NCBI GenBank assembly: GCA_949127685.1
Contig: CASBPW010000232.1
Location: 1-5,933 of the forward strand
DNA: 5,933 bases
Reading direction: 5' to 3'
From: Candidatus Sivonenia alaskensis PMM_0068
GTDB lineage: Bacteria; Cyanobacteriota; Cyanobacteriia; Gloeobacterales; PMM-0068
A program made the position numbers and the translations under genes. The notes under the pieces are model-generated. The model made no database searches, was not told the origin of the DNA, and was given only the letters and a program-made list of their open reading frames with translations. Of the stretch, positions 1-5,489 are shown in pieces; position 1 is the stretch's first letter; each line of letters begins with the position of its first letter.

Positions 1-247
1 CTCTCCCTTTGTACATAATGGGGTGCATACTGGCAAATAGATGGTCTTCATAAACCCTATTCATCGGAACTATTTCCTGTACAACCTCAGCCAGGAAAGC
101 AAACCATCGTAGGTGTACTTGGAAGAAAATAATCTGACGGTCTCCTTTTGGTTTGTTTTTTGATATCCCCTTTATCGAAGTTCCCAGGACATGAAGAGTT
201 TCGACAGAATCTTCAAAAGTTAGAGGTTGATCTCGCCATTGTTCCAT
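1..247 (-). CDS. Unrecognised protein, N-terminal part, cut by the left window edge
   Basis: The minus strand is open from an ATG at 245-247 to position 1, giving 82 codons without a stop; the rest lies outside the window. The predicted protein begins MEQWRDQPLTFEDSVETLHV and continues with a basic stretch (GISKNKPKGDR), a hydrophobic-aromatic stretch (IIFFQVHLRWFAFLAEVVQ), and a segment with Asp, His, Met and Tyr residues near the edge. The start is supported by AAGGA ending about ten bases upstream. The nearest in-frame upstream stop is at 281-283, and no ATG, GTG or TTG lies between it and this ATG. I do not recognise the family, and no motif justifies a function. The opposite strand also has a 57-codon open stretch (133-303), but that has no good start signal. 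The gene is read away from the 134-residue gene at 681. Confidence 0.55.
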   Translation of the reverse strand, partial: MEQWRDQPLTFEDSVETLHVLGTSIKGISKNKPKGDRQIIFFQVHLRWFAFLAEVVQEIVPMNRVYEDHLFASMHPIMYKGR

Positions 248-257
248 ATATCGCTTT

Positions 258-262
258 TCCTT
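258..262 (-). promoter_or_regulatory. Ribosome binding site of the left-edge gene
   Basis: Read on the minus strand, AAGGA lies ten bases before the ATG at 245-247, inside a purine-rich AAGGAAAAG run. It is the main support for the start chosen for the otherwise unrecognised partial gene. Confidence 0.45.
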
Positions 263-670
263 ATCAACCGATGAACTTTGTTACGATAACTGCCCCAAAG
301 ACATAAATAAGGAGCCGCACGTTCAAGTCGTTTACATTAGACACTTTGCAATTAGCTCCCTTGTAATAGGCTACCCCCGCAGATATAGTCTATTCACTGG
401 TCACACAAAAAATACCCCCAGAACGGGAGAGGAACGTCAGATTCTTGCCCCTGCCAGATAATTGTTTATTCGACCCTAGAGCTTAAGTAAAAATTCTCCA
501 AAGCCTTGCCTGTGGGGAATGTGCAGACAAAGACAACTCAGGTACAAACGGACGCCAAACTCTCTTGACTAAGACCTTAGATAGTCTTCAGCTACCCTTC
601 AGAAAACTTTCCCGAATTTCCAAGACAATGGCTTTATAGCTGAAATCAATAAATCGTTATTCCGTTCCCT

Positions 671-675
671 GAGGT
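671..675 (+). promoter_or_regulatory. Ribosome binding site deciding a GTG start
   Basis: GAGGT lies five bases before the GTG at 681, which is good Shine-Dalgarno spacing. The competing in-frame ATG at 723 has no such sequence upstream, so the GTG is preferred. Confidence 0.6.
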
Positions 676-680
676 CCGTC

Positions 681-1085
681 GTGTTAGTACAAACTCAACC
701 AGCAGTAAATTATGCCGCTAGCATGTCCTCTGCGCTTACTCCACAATCTTTCTATGAAGCTTACTGCTGGGTGGTTTATAGCTGCGCTATTGGAGAAAGC
801 AACCTGATAGCAATATGGCCAGACTTGGCTCGAATTTACGAGAATTTTGACCCTTATGCCGTTGACCAGGACATGGCCACTAAATTGGAAGAAAGTGTAG
901 ATCCTGAAATTGCCTTGGGGCCAAGCCAGTGTGCTTTAATGATTCAACTTTTCGGTTGGGAGCAGTTCTGTCAGCAGTTCATCAAGACTAGGGACCCCAA
1001 ACTGACTTTGGCTAAACTGCGGGGTTTGAACTCGACGAATATCCAACAGCTGGGGCACCTTTTGAATATGAAATGGGCTGATTAA
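681..1085 (+). CDS. Hypothetical protein of 134 residues
   Basis: This is a complete reading frame with a GTG start, a well-placed GAGGT upstream and a TAA stop. I do not recognise the family. The product looks soluble: there is no signal peptide and no stretch long enough for a membrane helix. It is rich in aromatic residues in the first third (YEAYCWVVYSC, residues 25-35) and has four cysteines at 29, 35, 84 and 97, not in a compact metal motif. The last third (about 100-130) reads as two amphipathic helices divided by GLNSTN, which could be a small helical interaction surface, but it does not match a DNA-binding motif I can name. The alternative start at Met15 (723) would remove a polar N-terminus. 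Its neighbours give no functional hint, because the flanking genes are divergent or separated by more than 200 bases. Confidence 0.65.
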   Translation: MLVQTQPAVNYAASMSSALTPQSFYEAYCWVVYSCAIGESNLIAIWPDLARIYENFDPYAVDQDMATKLEESVDPEIALGPSQCALMIQLFGWEQFCQQFIKTRDPKLTLAKLRGLNSTNIQQLGHLLNMKWAD

Positions 1086-1238
1086 GTACGCTAGTTTTAG
1101 CTATTCTCTATTTTTTCTGAGGCTGCCCTATATCCCCGTGCTCCAAGCCTCCCACGGATCGCTTCATTCAATCATGACTGAAAACTTTGTTTGAACCATA
1201 GAGTACCCAGTTCTGTATCTAAATTAAGCACCAAAACT

Positions 1239-1267
1239 TTATCAATCCATCAATTACGCTGTATATA
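1239..1267 (+). promoter_or_regulatory. Possible sigma-70 type promoter of the metalloprotease gene
   Basis: TTATCA (1239-1244) and TATATA (1262-1267) are separated by 17 bases, each differing from the consensus hexamers at a few positions. The predicted transcription start is around 1274, leaving a leader of about 30 bases before the ATG at 1303. An imperfect inverted repeat overlaps the -10 element. This is an assignment by pattern only. Confidence 0.35.
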
Positions 1268-1284
1268 GAATTTCTAGGATACAG
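1259..1284. repeat. Imperfect inverted repeat over the -10 region and leader start
   Basis: CTGTAT (1259-1264) is mirrored exactly by ATACAG (1279-1284). Between them TAGAA (1266-1270) is mirrored by TTCTA (1272-1276), one base out of register with the outer arms. It overlaps the candidate -10 element, so it could be an operator; as RNA it could only fold in part. AT-rich spacers produce such repeats by chance fairly often. Confidence 0.4.
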
Positions 1285-1302
1285 AAAGCAAAATTTGAAA
1301 CT

Positions 1303-2205
1303 ATGAATCATTGTTGGTGGGTGTGGCCTCTGGCTTTATTTGTGCTGTCCGGGGGAAGCGCCCAAGCGGACCTTTTAGTTGCGATTCGTGGGGCGGTCAA
1401 GTCTCCAGGACCTTACATTCTCAAAGACCAAGCCACCCTTGGCGATCTGGTACAACAAGCCGGAGGACTGTCTCCTAATGCTGACCTAAAAAGTCTCAAC
1501 CTGAATACTCCACTACAAAAGGGTAGTGATGAGATCACCGTAGTGATTCCCTTTCAGGACAGCCGCTCCAAAAATAAAGGCGAAGTATCGGTCATTCGTC
1601 GACGCACCTATGCTCCTCCAACCTTCACGAAGGACGTAGCACTAAACTCTCAGGACCATAAGTTTTTAGGGAAGGCTGCTGTTGCTTGGGACCCTCGGCA
1701 TTTTCCCCTCAAAGTTTGGATTGAAGCTCCACCTCCTGATAGTCCTGCGACCTATGGCTCATCGATCCGTGAAGCAATGAATACATGGAATGGCCTCTGG
1801 GCCGTCAACATGGGGCCTGCGGTGGGTGCCTACGTTGCCTTTACAGCAACATCCGATCCAAATCAGGCTGATATAACGGTCCAGTGGGCAGAACTGGGTG
1901 GCAGCATCGCAGGAATCACCAGACCCCAAATACAGCCGCTTAGGCTACCGAGTGGTCAAGTATGGCAACGCATTGACCAAGCTTCTATCGACCTAGACCT
2001 GATCGAAGCAGATGGGCATCTCTATGAAGTGCAGAGTCAGGTGGATATTATTACCCATGAATTTGGCCACGCCCTGGGTCTTTTGGGCCATAGTCTGGAT
2101 CCAAAGGACTTGATGTATCCGATTTATCAAGGCGTGAACCAACAAACGCTTACCCCAGGGACCTTGGATAGACTGCGCACTGCCTATCAGGCAATAACAA
2201 AATAA
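1303..2205 (+). CDS. Secreted SLBB-domain / matrixin-like zinc metalloprotease
   Basis: This 300-residue protein has a signal peptide (hydrophobic core about residues 5-19, likely cut after AQA at 22), so it should act outside the cytoplasm. Residues about 24-85 match the SLBB pattern seen in polysaccharide export and competence proteins: an IRGAVKSPGPY strand-turn, then TLGDLVQQAGGLSPNADL. A linker with a basic patch follows. A metzincin catalytic domain spans about 125-298, with the zinc-binding HEFGHALGLLGH at 252-263, catalytic Glu253, and a Met-turn at DLMYP (Met271). The last zinc-side histidine is one residue further on than in the classical HExxHxxGxxH. No propeptide cysteine switch is apparent. 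The start ATG has no clear Shine-Dalgarno sequence but fits the signal peptide exactly. The role is proteolysis in the periplasm or outside the cell; the substrate is unknown, and an SLBB domain suggests binding to glycan or an envelope partner (inference). The gene ends tail-to-tail with petA. Confidence 0.85.
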   Translation: MNHCWWVWPLALFVLSGGSAQADLLVAIRGAVKSPGPYILKDQATLGDLVQQAGGLSPNADLKSLNLNTPLQKGSDEITVVIPFQDSRSKNKGEVSVIRRRTYAPPTFTKDVALNSQDHKFLGKAAVAWDPRHFPLKVWIEAPPPDSPATYGSSIREAMNTWNGLWAVNMGPAVGAYVAFTATSDPNQADITVQWAELGGSIAGITRPQIQPLRLPSGQVWQRIDQASIDLDLIEADGHLYEVQSQVDIITHEFGHALGLLGHSLDPKDLMYPIYQGVNQQTLTPGTLDRLRTAYQAITK

Positions 2206-2228
2206 ATAACCCCTAGCCTCAGCTAGGG
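2191..2228 (-). terminator. Rho-independent terminator of the petC-petA operon
   Basis: CCCTAGC (2211-2217) and GCTAGGG (2222-2228) form a perfect seven-base-pair stem with a four-base loop. Read on the minus strand, the stem is followed by a T-rich tract over 2210-2191 and lies 24 bases past the petA stop. On the plus strand the stem has no T tract, so it is a weaker candidate for ending the protease transcript. The T tract overlaps the last codons of the protease gene. Confidence 0.65.
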
Positions 2229-2235
2229 ATATGGG

Positions 2236-2252
2236 AGTTCATTAGATGAACT
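2236..2252. repeat. Second short hairpin at the petA stop codon
   Basis: AGTTCAT (2236-2242) pairs perfectly with ATGAACT (2246-2252) around a three-base loop. It overlaps the first base of the petA stop triplet (TAA, minus strand) and sits just before the operon terminator. It may protect transcript ends or help stop plus-strand readthrough, but no T tract follows on either strand. Confidence 0.4.
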
Positions 2253-3232
2253 TATAGTCCTTGTTGCTGGGCTTCGTACTCTTGAACTTTCTCAACCTGT
2301 TTCTTCTTGAGTACCAGGAGCAACTGACAAAGGAAGGCAGACCCTAGAGCAACCAAGAGCCACACTACCCGCTGAGGATCTTGGAGGACGATATCTCGCT
2401 CGGCCTGACCATAACCACCGACATTCGGGTCATTGGTTATGGGATCACCCGCTTTCACAGCATCTCCCACTTTAGCTGTCAACTCTGGGCCAGGAGGAAT
2501 TTTCTCGACCAAGGATTTACCATCCTTGGTCTTGATAGTAACCAAGGCTCCATTTTCATACTCCGTAGCCCCTTCCCCTTCCCCCAGCGTGATTTTCACA
2601 CCTTTCTGGATGTTAGTAATAGTGCCTTCTGCCTTAGCAGTGAATACAGCGTTATTGCTGGAAGTCCCCGTAGGATAGACTTGCCCCCGTCCTCGGTTTC
2701 CACCCATGTAAAAGGAGTACTTACCAAAGTTGACCTTTTTATCCACGCCCGGATCTGGGGCTTTGACTGGAATAACGATTTCCTTATCTGGAAGGTCCGA
2801 ACCAGGAAAGGGGCCTACAAGCAATTCATAGGGCTTGTCATCTGCAATTGGAGCTGCCGAAGGAAGAACTCCTTTTTCGATTTTTTCCGCTAGCTCCTTG
2901 GGGATTTCCTTACCTTCTGCCAATCGAAATCCCTTGGGCATAATCAAGATGGCCCCTACCTGGAGAGGGCCTTTGCTACCATCTGCATATACCTCTTGAG
3001 CCTTATTGTCATAAGGAACTTTGATTTTCGCTTCAAACACCTGGCCGGGCAGAATAGTTTGAGGGAGTTCAACTTCGGTTTCTTTGACACCTAGGTGGCA
3101 ATTAGCACAGGCAATACGACCAGAAGCATCCCGTGCTTCTTTATAGTTGGCAGCAAACTGAGGGTAGGCTTGGGCAGAACCTGCTGCGAAAAGGCCCAAC
3201 ATGGATACGGTGAGTGCTAGAAATTTTTTCAT
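2252..3232 (-). CDS. petA: Cytochrome f of the cytochrome b6f complex
   Basis: The 326-residue product has the full cytochrome f layout. A cleavable signal peptide (1-22, ending AQA) exposes Tyr23 as the mature N-terminus, whose amino group is the sixth haem ligand in this family. The c-type haem site CANCH is at 42-46 (thioether Cys42 and Cys45, axial His46). The conserved GGNRGRGQVYPTG is at 177-189, the small lumenal domain at about 201-265, then NDPNVGGYGQ. One membrane helix lies at about 288-308, followed by the typical KKKQVEKVQ stromal/cytoplasmic tail. It takes electrons from the Rieske centre and passes them to plastocyanin or cytochrome c6 in the thylakoid lumen. Length is normal for the family, and no key residue is missing. 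The gene lies 33 bases after petC on the same strand, the usual cyanobacterial petCA operon, so it is probably transcribed from the petC promoter. A purine-rich AAGAAGAGAAAA precedes the ATG. Confidence 0.98.
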   Translation of the reverse strand: MKKFLALTVSMLGLFAAGSAQAYPQFAANYKEARDASGRIACANCHLGVKETEVELPQTILPGQVFEAKIKVPYDNKAQEVYADGSKGPLQVGAILIMPKGFRLAEGKEIPKELAEKIEKGVLPSAAPIADDKPYELLVGPFPGSDLPDKEIVIPVKAPDPGVDKKVNFGKYSFYMGGNRGRGQVYPTGTSSNNAVFTAKAEGTITNIQKGVKITLGEGEGATEYENGALVTIKTKDGKSLVEKIPPGPELTAKVGDAVKAGDPITNDPNVGGYGQAERDIVLQDPQRVVWLLVALGSAFLCQLLLVLKKKQVEKVQEYEAQQQGL

Positions 3233-3265
3233 GGCTATTTTCTCTTCTTGAGGTTCTGTTAATTC

Positions 3266-3820
3266 TTAAACCCACCAGGGCTTTTTCTGGCACCACAGAG
3301 GGGTGCAACGCAAGTCATCTCCTTCCCAAGGGGAGAAAACGATTCTGTCATCTTTCACGGCTGCTTGCGCAAGGGCCAAGGGCTGAGGAGCCGGACCCTT
3401 CATCAATCCACCGTCCGCTGCGTATTGAGAACCATGGCAAGGACATACGAATTTACCGGCGCCTGCATCAAAGGGCACAACACAGCCCAAGTGGGTACAA
3501 ACTGCGTTGACCCCGAAGTTAGCGATTTGCTTTGCCTCGGTAACAACAATATAGGTGGCGTCACCACCTTTGATGGTGAGCCCTTGAGAGATAATATGTG
3601 CGCCGGGTGCAGCGGTAGCCAATAGGGTACTGACTTGAATTTCTTTACCAAGTCCATCCTTAGCAATAACACCAGCCCCGGTACCACCGGATGTAGGAGG
3701 AGTGAAATAAGAAATCACCGGATAGAGAGCTGCTAAGGTAACCCCCGTGATCGCCCCCCCTGTCAAGAGTGTGAGAAACTGGCGGCGACCGACGGGAATT
3801 TGTTCAACGTTTTGTGTCAT
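3266..3820 (-). CDS. petC: Rieske iron-sulfur protein of the cytochrome b6f complex
   Basis: The product has 184 residues. GRRQFL (11-16) is a twin-arginine signal, followed by a hydrophobic helix (about 17-38) that stays as the membrane anchor in this family. Then come the Gly-rich hinge (PPTSGGTGAG, 41-50) and the lumenal Rieske domain. The 2Fe-2S ligands are seen in CTHLGC (Cys108, His110) and CPCHGSQ (Cys126, His129); Cys113 and Cys128 form the family's usual disulfide. The GPAPQPLAL proline loop is intact. It oxidises plastoquinol and reduces cytochrome f. The odd part is the tail: where cyanobacterial homologues known to me have a short D-F-R-x(4)-P-W-W end, this one reads DLRCTPLWCQKKPWWV, about five residues longer with two extra cysteines (172 and 177). 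The reading frame is continuous and ends in the expected PWW, so a frameshift is unlikely. It is first gene of the operon with petA. Confidence 0.97.
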   Translation of the reverse strand: MTQNVEQIPVGRRQFLTLLTGGAITGVTLAALYPVISYFTPPTSGGTGAGVIAKDGLGKEIQVSTLLATAAPGAHIISQGLTIKGGDATYIVVTEAKQIANFGVNAVCTHLGCVVPFDAGAGKFVCPCHGSQYAADGGLMKGPAPQPLALAQAAVKDDRIVFSPWEGDDLRCTPLWCQKKPWWV

Positions 3821-3939
3821 GGAATAACCTAGAACCTAGAAGAGCGAACTCGTAACAGGTTAATAAATTCTGCACACACATCTTAACGGAAAGGTGCGCT
3901 TCGATCCCCCTAACCAATGTAAAGAACTGCAACAAAACT
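3821..3939. promoter_or_regulatory. Divergent promoter region between petC and the DUF3067 gene
   Basis: These 119 bases must hold the start signals for the petCA operon (minus) and for the DUF3067 gene (plus), unless the latter is read from elsewhere. I find no pair of hexamers good enough to place either promoter; an AT-rich core (GTTAATAAAT, 3859-3868) is the most likely melting region. A tandem seven-base repeat, AACCTAG twice at 3826-3839, lies just before the petC start, where the second AGG on the minus strand may serve as a weak ribosome binding site. Confidence 0.45.
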
Positions 3940-4224
3940 ATGACTGGCAGCGAACTAAGACAGTTAATCGAAAAAAAGTGGGACAAATCCTACGATATTC
4001 AAGTGGCTGTAAGAGGAGAGCGTAGATTCTTCCAAGTGATGTGGGCCCACTTAGGACAGGCTTCTTTTGCCTTCACCGAAGAACAATATGACCAGCGCTT
4101 AGAGCGTATTGCCTACTTCTTGGACGAATGGGCCGTCAGTGATCAAGTACGAACTTTTATTACACAAACTAAGGAACGGCCCCGTGTCGGTAGAGCCGTC
4201 TCCTTGCCGTTGAATTTTTCTTAA
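3940..4224 (+). CDS. DUF3067 family protein
   Basis: This small soluble protein (94 residues) matches the DUF3067 pattern along its whole length. It has an N-terminal MTGSELRQLIEKKW helix, the SYDIQ strand, and FFQVMWAHLGQASF (30-43). A Tyr/Leu-rich helix follows with DEWAVSDQVRTFI (62-74), then the signature end KERPRVGRAVSLPL (78-91). There is no signal peptide or membrane segment. From memory, the family is found in cyanobacteria and in plastid-bearing eukaryotes; its biochemical role is not known to me. Its place next to petC, read divergently, suggests a link with cytochrome b6f biogenesis, which is inference from context. The ATG lacks a strong Shine-Dalgarno sequence, but no alternative start exists nearby: an upstream ATG at 3917-3919 is followed at once by a stop. 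The 3' end overlaps the ispG stop. Confidence 0.9.
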   Translation: MTGSELRQLIEKKWDKSYDIQVAVRGERRFFQVMWAHLGQASFAFTEEQYDQRLERIAYFLDEWAVSDQVRTFITQTKERPRVGRAVSLPLNFS

Positions 4225-5429
4225 GGTTCTAGCCAACGACCATCTGCTTTGATCAGCTCAACCAATTGGTTCACTCCTTCTGCTTCAGGGACGAGCTTGA
4301 TTTCTTCCTTGCCACGATAGAGGGCAATCATGCCTGGTCCTCTGCCGACATAGCCATAATCGGCATCTGCCATTTCTCCAGGACCATTCACAATACAGCC
4401 CATGACAGCAATATCTAAACCAGTCAGGTGATAGGTCGCTTGACGGACTTTGTGGAGGACTTCTTCTAGGTTGAACAGGGTCCGGCCGCAGCTAGGACAG
4501 GCGACATATTCCACCATTGTTTTGCGCAGTCCCAGGGCTTGGAGAATGCCATAACAGACGGGGATTTCTTTCTTGGGGTCTTCAGTTAGAGAAACCCGGA
4601 TCGTATCGCCAATGCCTTCCGCTAAGAGGGTGCCAATACCTGCGGTGGATTTAATCCGACCATATTCACCATCGCCTGCTTCGGTGACGCCTAAGTGGAA
4701 GGGATAATCCATTCCCAAGGCATCAAACCGACGAGCAGCCAAACGATAAGCCGCCAACATGACGGGGACGCGAGAAGCCTTGAAGGAGATCACTAAATTG
4801 TGATAGTCCAATTCCTCGCAAATGTGCACAAATTCCAGGGCCGATTCGACCATTCCTAAGGGCGTATCGCCGAACATGTAGAGCATCCGTTCTGCCAGAG
4901 AGCCGTGATTGACGCCAATGCGCATCGCCTTATTTTGGCTCGCCAGACTCTCTACGAGAGGCTTTAATGATTCCACAATGGACTGGTGAACCGCATTTAA
5001 TTCTTCTTGGCTATACTCTCCAGACGTGCGTCGACGCTCAAAAACAAAGAGACCAGGATTAATCCGTACTTTATCGACGTGCTTGGCTACTTCCAGAGCA
5101 ATCTTCAACCCGTCATGATGGACATCGGCCACCAAAGGCACGGGTTGATAGGTATCTTCGAGGGTCTTGCGGATCTTTTCGAGAGCACGGGCATGGCTCA
5201 AACTGGGGACTGTCACCCGCACCAGTTCACAACCAATCTCATGTAGCTCTCGGATCGCCCGCACAGAGCCTTCGATATCGAGGGTATCTTCGTTGATCAT
5301 GGATTGAACCACGACTGGATGTTGGCCCCCAATCATCACAGAGCCTACGGGCACGGGACGAGTTTTGCGCCTCGGAATAGTAATGGAGGCGTCATCAGCA
5401 AGGATAAGGGAGGAAGCCGTTGTCGTCAT
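4221..5429 (-). CDS. ispG: 4-hydroxy-3-methylbut-2-en-1-yl diphosphate synthase (IspG/GcpE)
   Basis: This cytoplasmic enzyme of the MEP pathway reductively converts methylerythritol cyclodiphosphate to HMBPP; in cyanobacteria ferredoxin is the likely electron donor. The protein has 402 residues from the ATG at 5429. After a short variable N-terminus, RRKTRPVPVGSVMIGG and PVVVQSMINEDTLD open the TIM barrel, which includes RVTVPS, LVADVHHDG, KVRINPG, RIGVNHGS, LGVTEAGDGEYGRIKS and GDTIRVSLTEDP. The C-terminal iron-sulfur domain has CPSCGR (Cys311, Cys314) and MGCIVNGPGE (Cys345, Glu352), the three cysteines and glutamate that bind the 4Fe-4S cluster. This is the two-domain bacterial form, without the plant insert. 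A GTG at 5471 would add 14 residues (AVWKSVYILCFSN and the initiator), but that stretch is unlike the polar start of relatives and has no ribosome binding site, so I prefer ATG 5429. The M48 peptidase gene ends 60 bases upstream on the same strand. Confidence 0.96.
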   Translation of the reverse strand: MTTTASSLILADDASITIPRRKTRPVPVGSVMIGGQHPVVVQSMINEDTLDIEGSVRAIRELHEIGCELVRVTVPSLSHARALEKIRKTLEDTYQPVPLVADVHHDGLKIALEVAKHVDKVRINPGLFVFERRRTSGEYSQEELNAVHQSIVESLKPLVESLASQNKAMRIGVNHGSLAERMLYMFGDTPLGMVESALEFVHICEELDYHNLVISFKASRVPVMLAAYRLAARRFDALGMDYPFHLGVTEAGDGEYGRIKSTAGIGTLLAEGIGDTIRVSLTEDPKKEIPVCYGILQALGLRKTMVEYVACPSCGRTLFNLEEVLHKVRQATYHLTGLDIAVMGCIVNGPGEMADADYGYVGRGPGMIALYRGKEEIKLVPEAEGVNQLVELIKADGRWLEP

Positions 5430-5489
5430 GTTGGAAAAGCAGAGAATATAAACACTCTTCCAGACTGCCACAGCTTAGAGCGCTTGTGG

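Larger units (their letters stand above)
248..680. other. Intergenic stretch without a convincing gene
   Basis: About 430 bases separate the divergent left-edge gene and the 134-residue gene, so promoters for both should lie here. All frames that I followed are broken by stops. The only open pieces are short and lack a start, such as about 34 codons on the minus strand around 470-580. Visible structure is limited to small inverted repeats: GTTA-cga-TAAC at 280-290, and a nested set at 567-586 next to a TTGACT hexamer at 565-570. No tRNA, IS end or long repeat is seen. Confidence 0.5.
1086..1302. other. Spacer before the metalloprotease gene
   Basis: These 217 bases hold no supportable gene. 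The left end has a weak four-base-pair hairpin (GCTA, 1090-1093, with TAGC, 1098-1101) and a T run at 1111-1116, too weak to call a terminator. The right end carries the promoter candidate and inverted repeat listed separately. Confidence 0.4.

Noticed and set aside
133..306. A 57-codon open stretch on the plus strand, with protein-like sequence before an in-frame stop at 130-132, suggesting a decayed gene
   Set aside because: It has no start with a ribosome binding site and is antisense to the better-supported minus-strand frame, so the open stretch is probably a shadow of it.
319..327. GTTCAAGTC, which matches a tRNA T-loop pattern
   Set aside because: The flanking bases do not form a five-base-pair T stem, and no acceptor, D or anticodon arms can be drawn at the right distances.
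1090..1116. A possible terminator after the 134-residue gene
   Set aside because: The stem has only four base pairs and the T run begins nine bases after it, so it does not meet a normal rho-independent pattern.
2381..2893. A 170-codon open frame on the plus strand inside petA
   Set aside because: It is fully antisense to cytochrome f, whose identity is certain; the translation has no recognisable domain and no ribosome binding site was found.
3403..3687. Overlapping open frames on both strands within petC
   Set aside because: They overlap the certain Rieske gene in other frames and carry no domain of their own.
4260..4271. A perfect 12-base palindrome, AACCAATTGGTT
   Set aside because: It lies inside ispG and encodes ordinary residues (NQLV); a single palindrome of this size is plausible by chance and has no T tract.
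5430..5471. Longer ispG start at the GTG at 5471
   Set aside because: The extra residues are hydrophobic and unlike the usual polar N-terminus; no ribosome binding site precedes the GTG.
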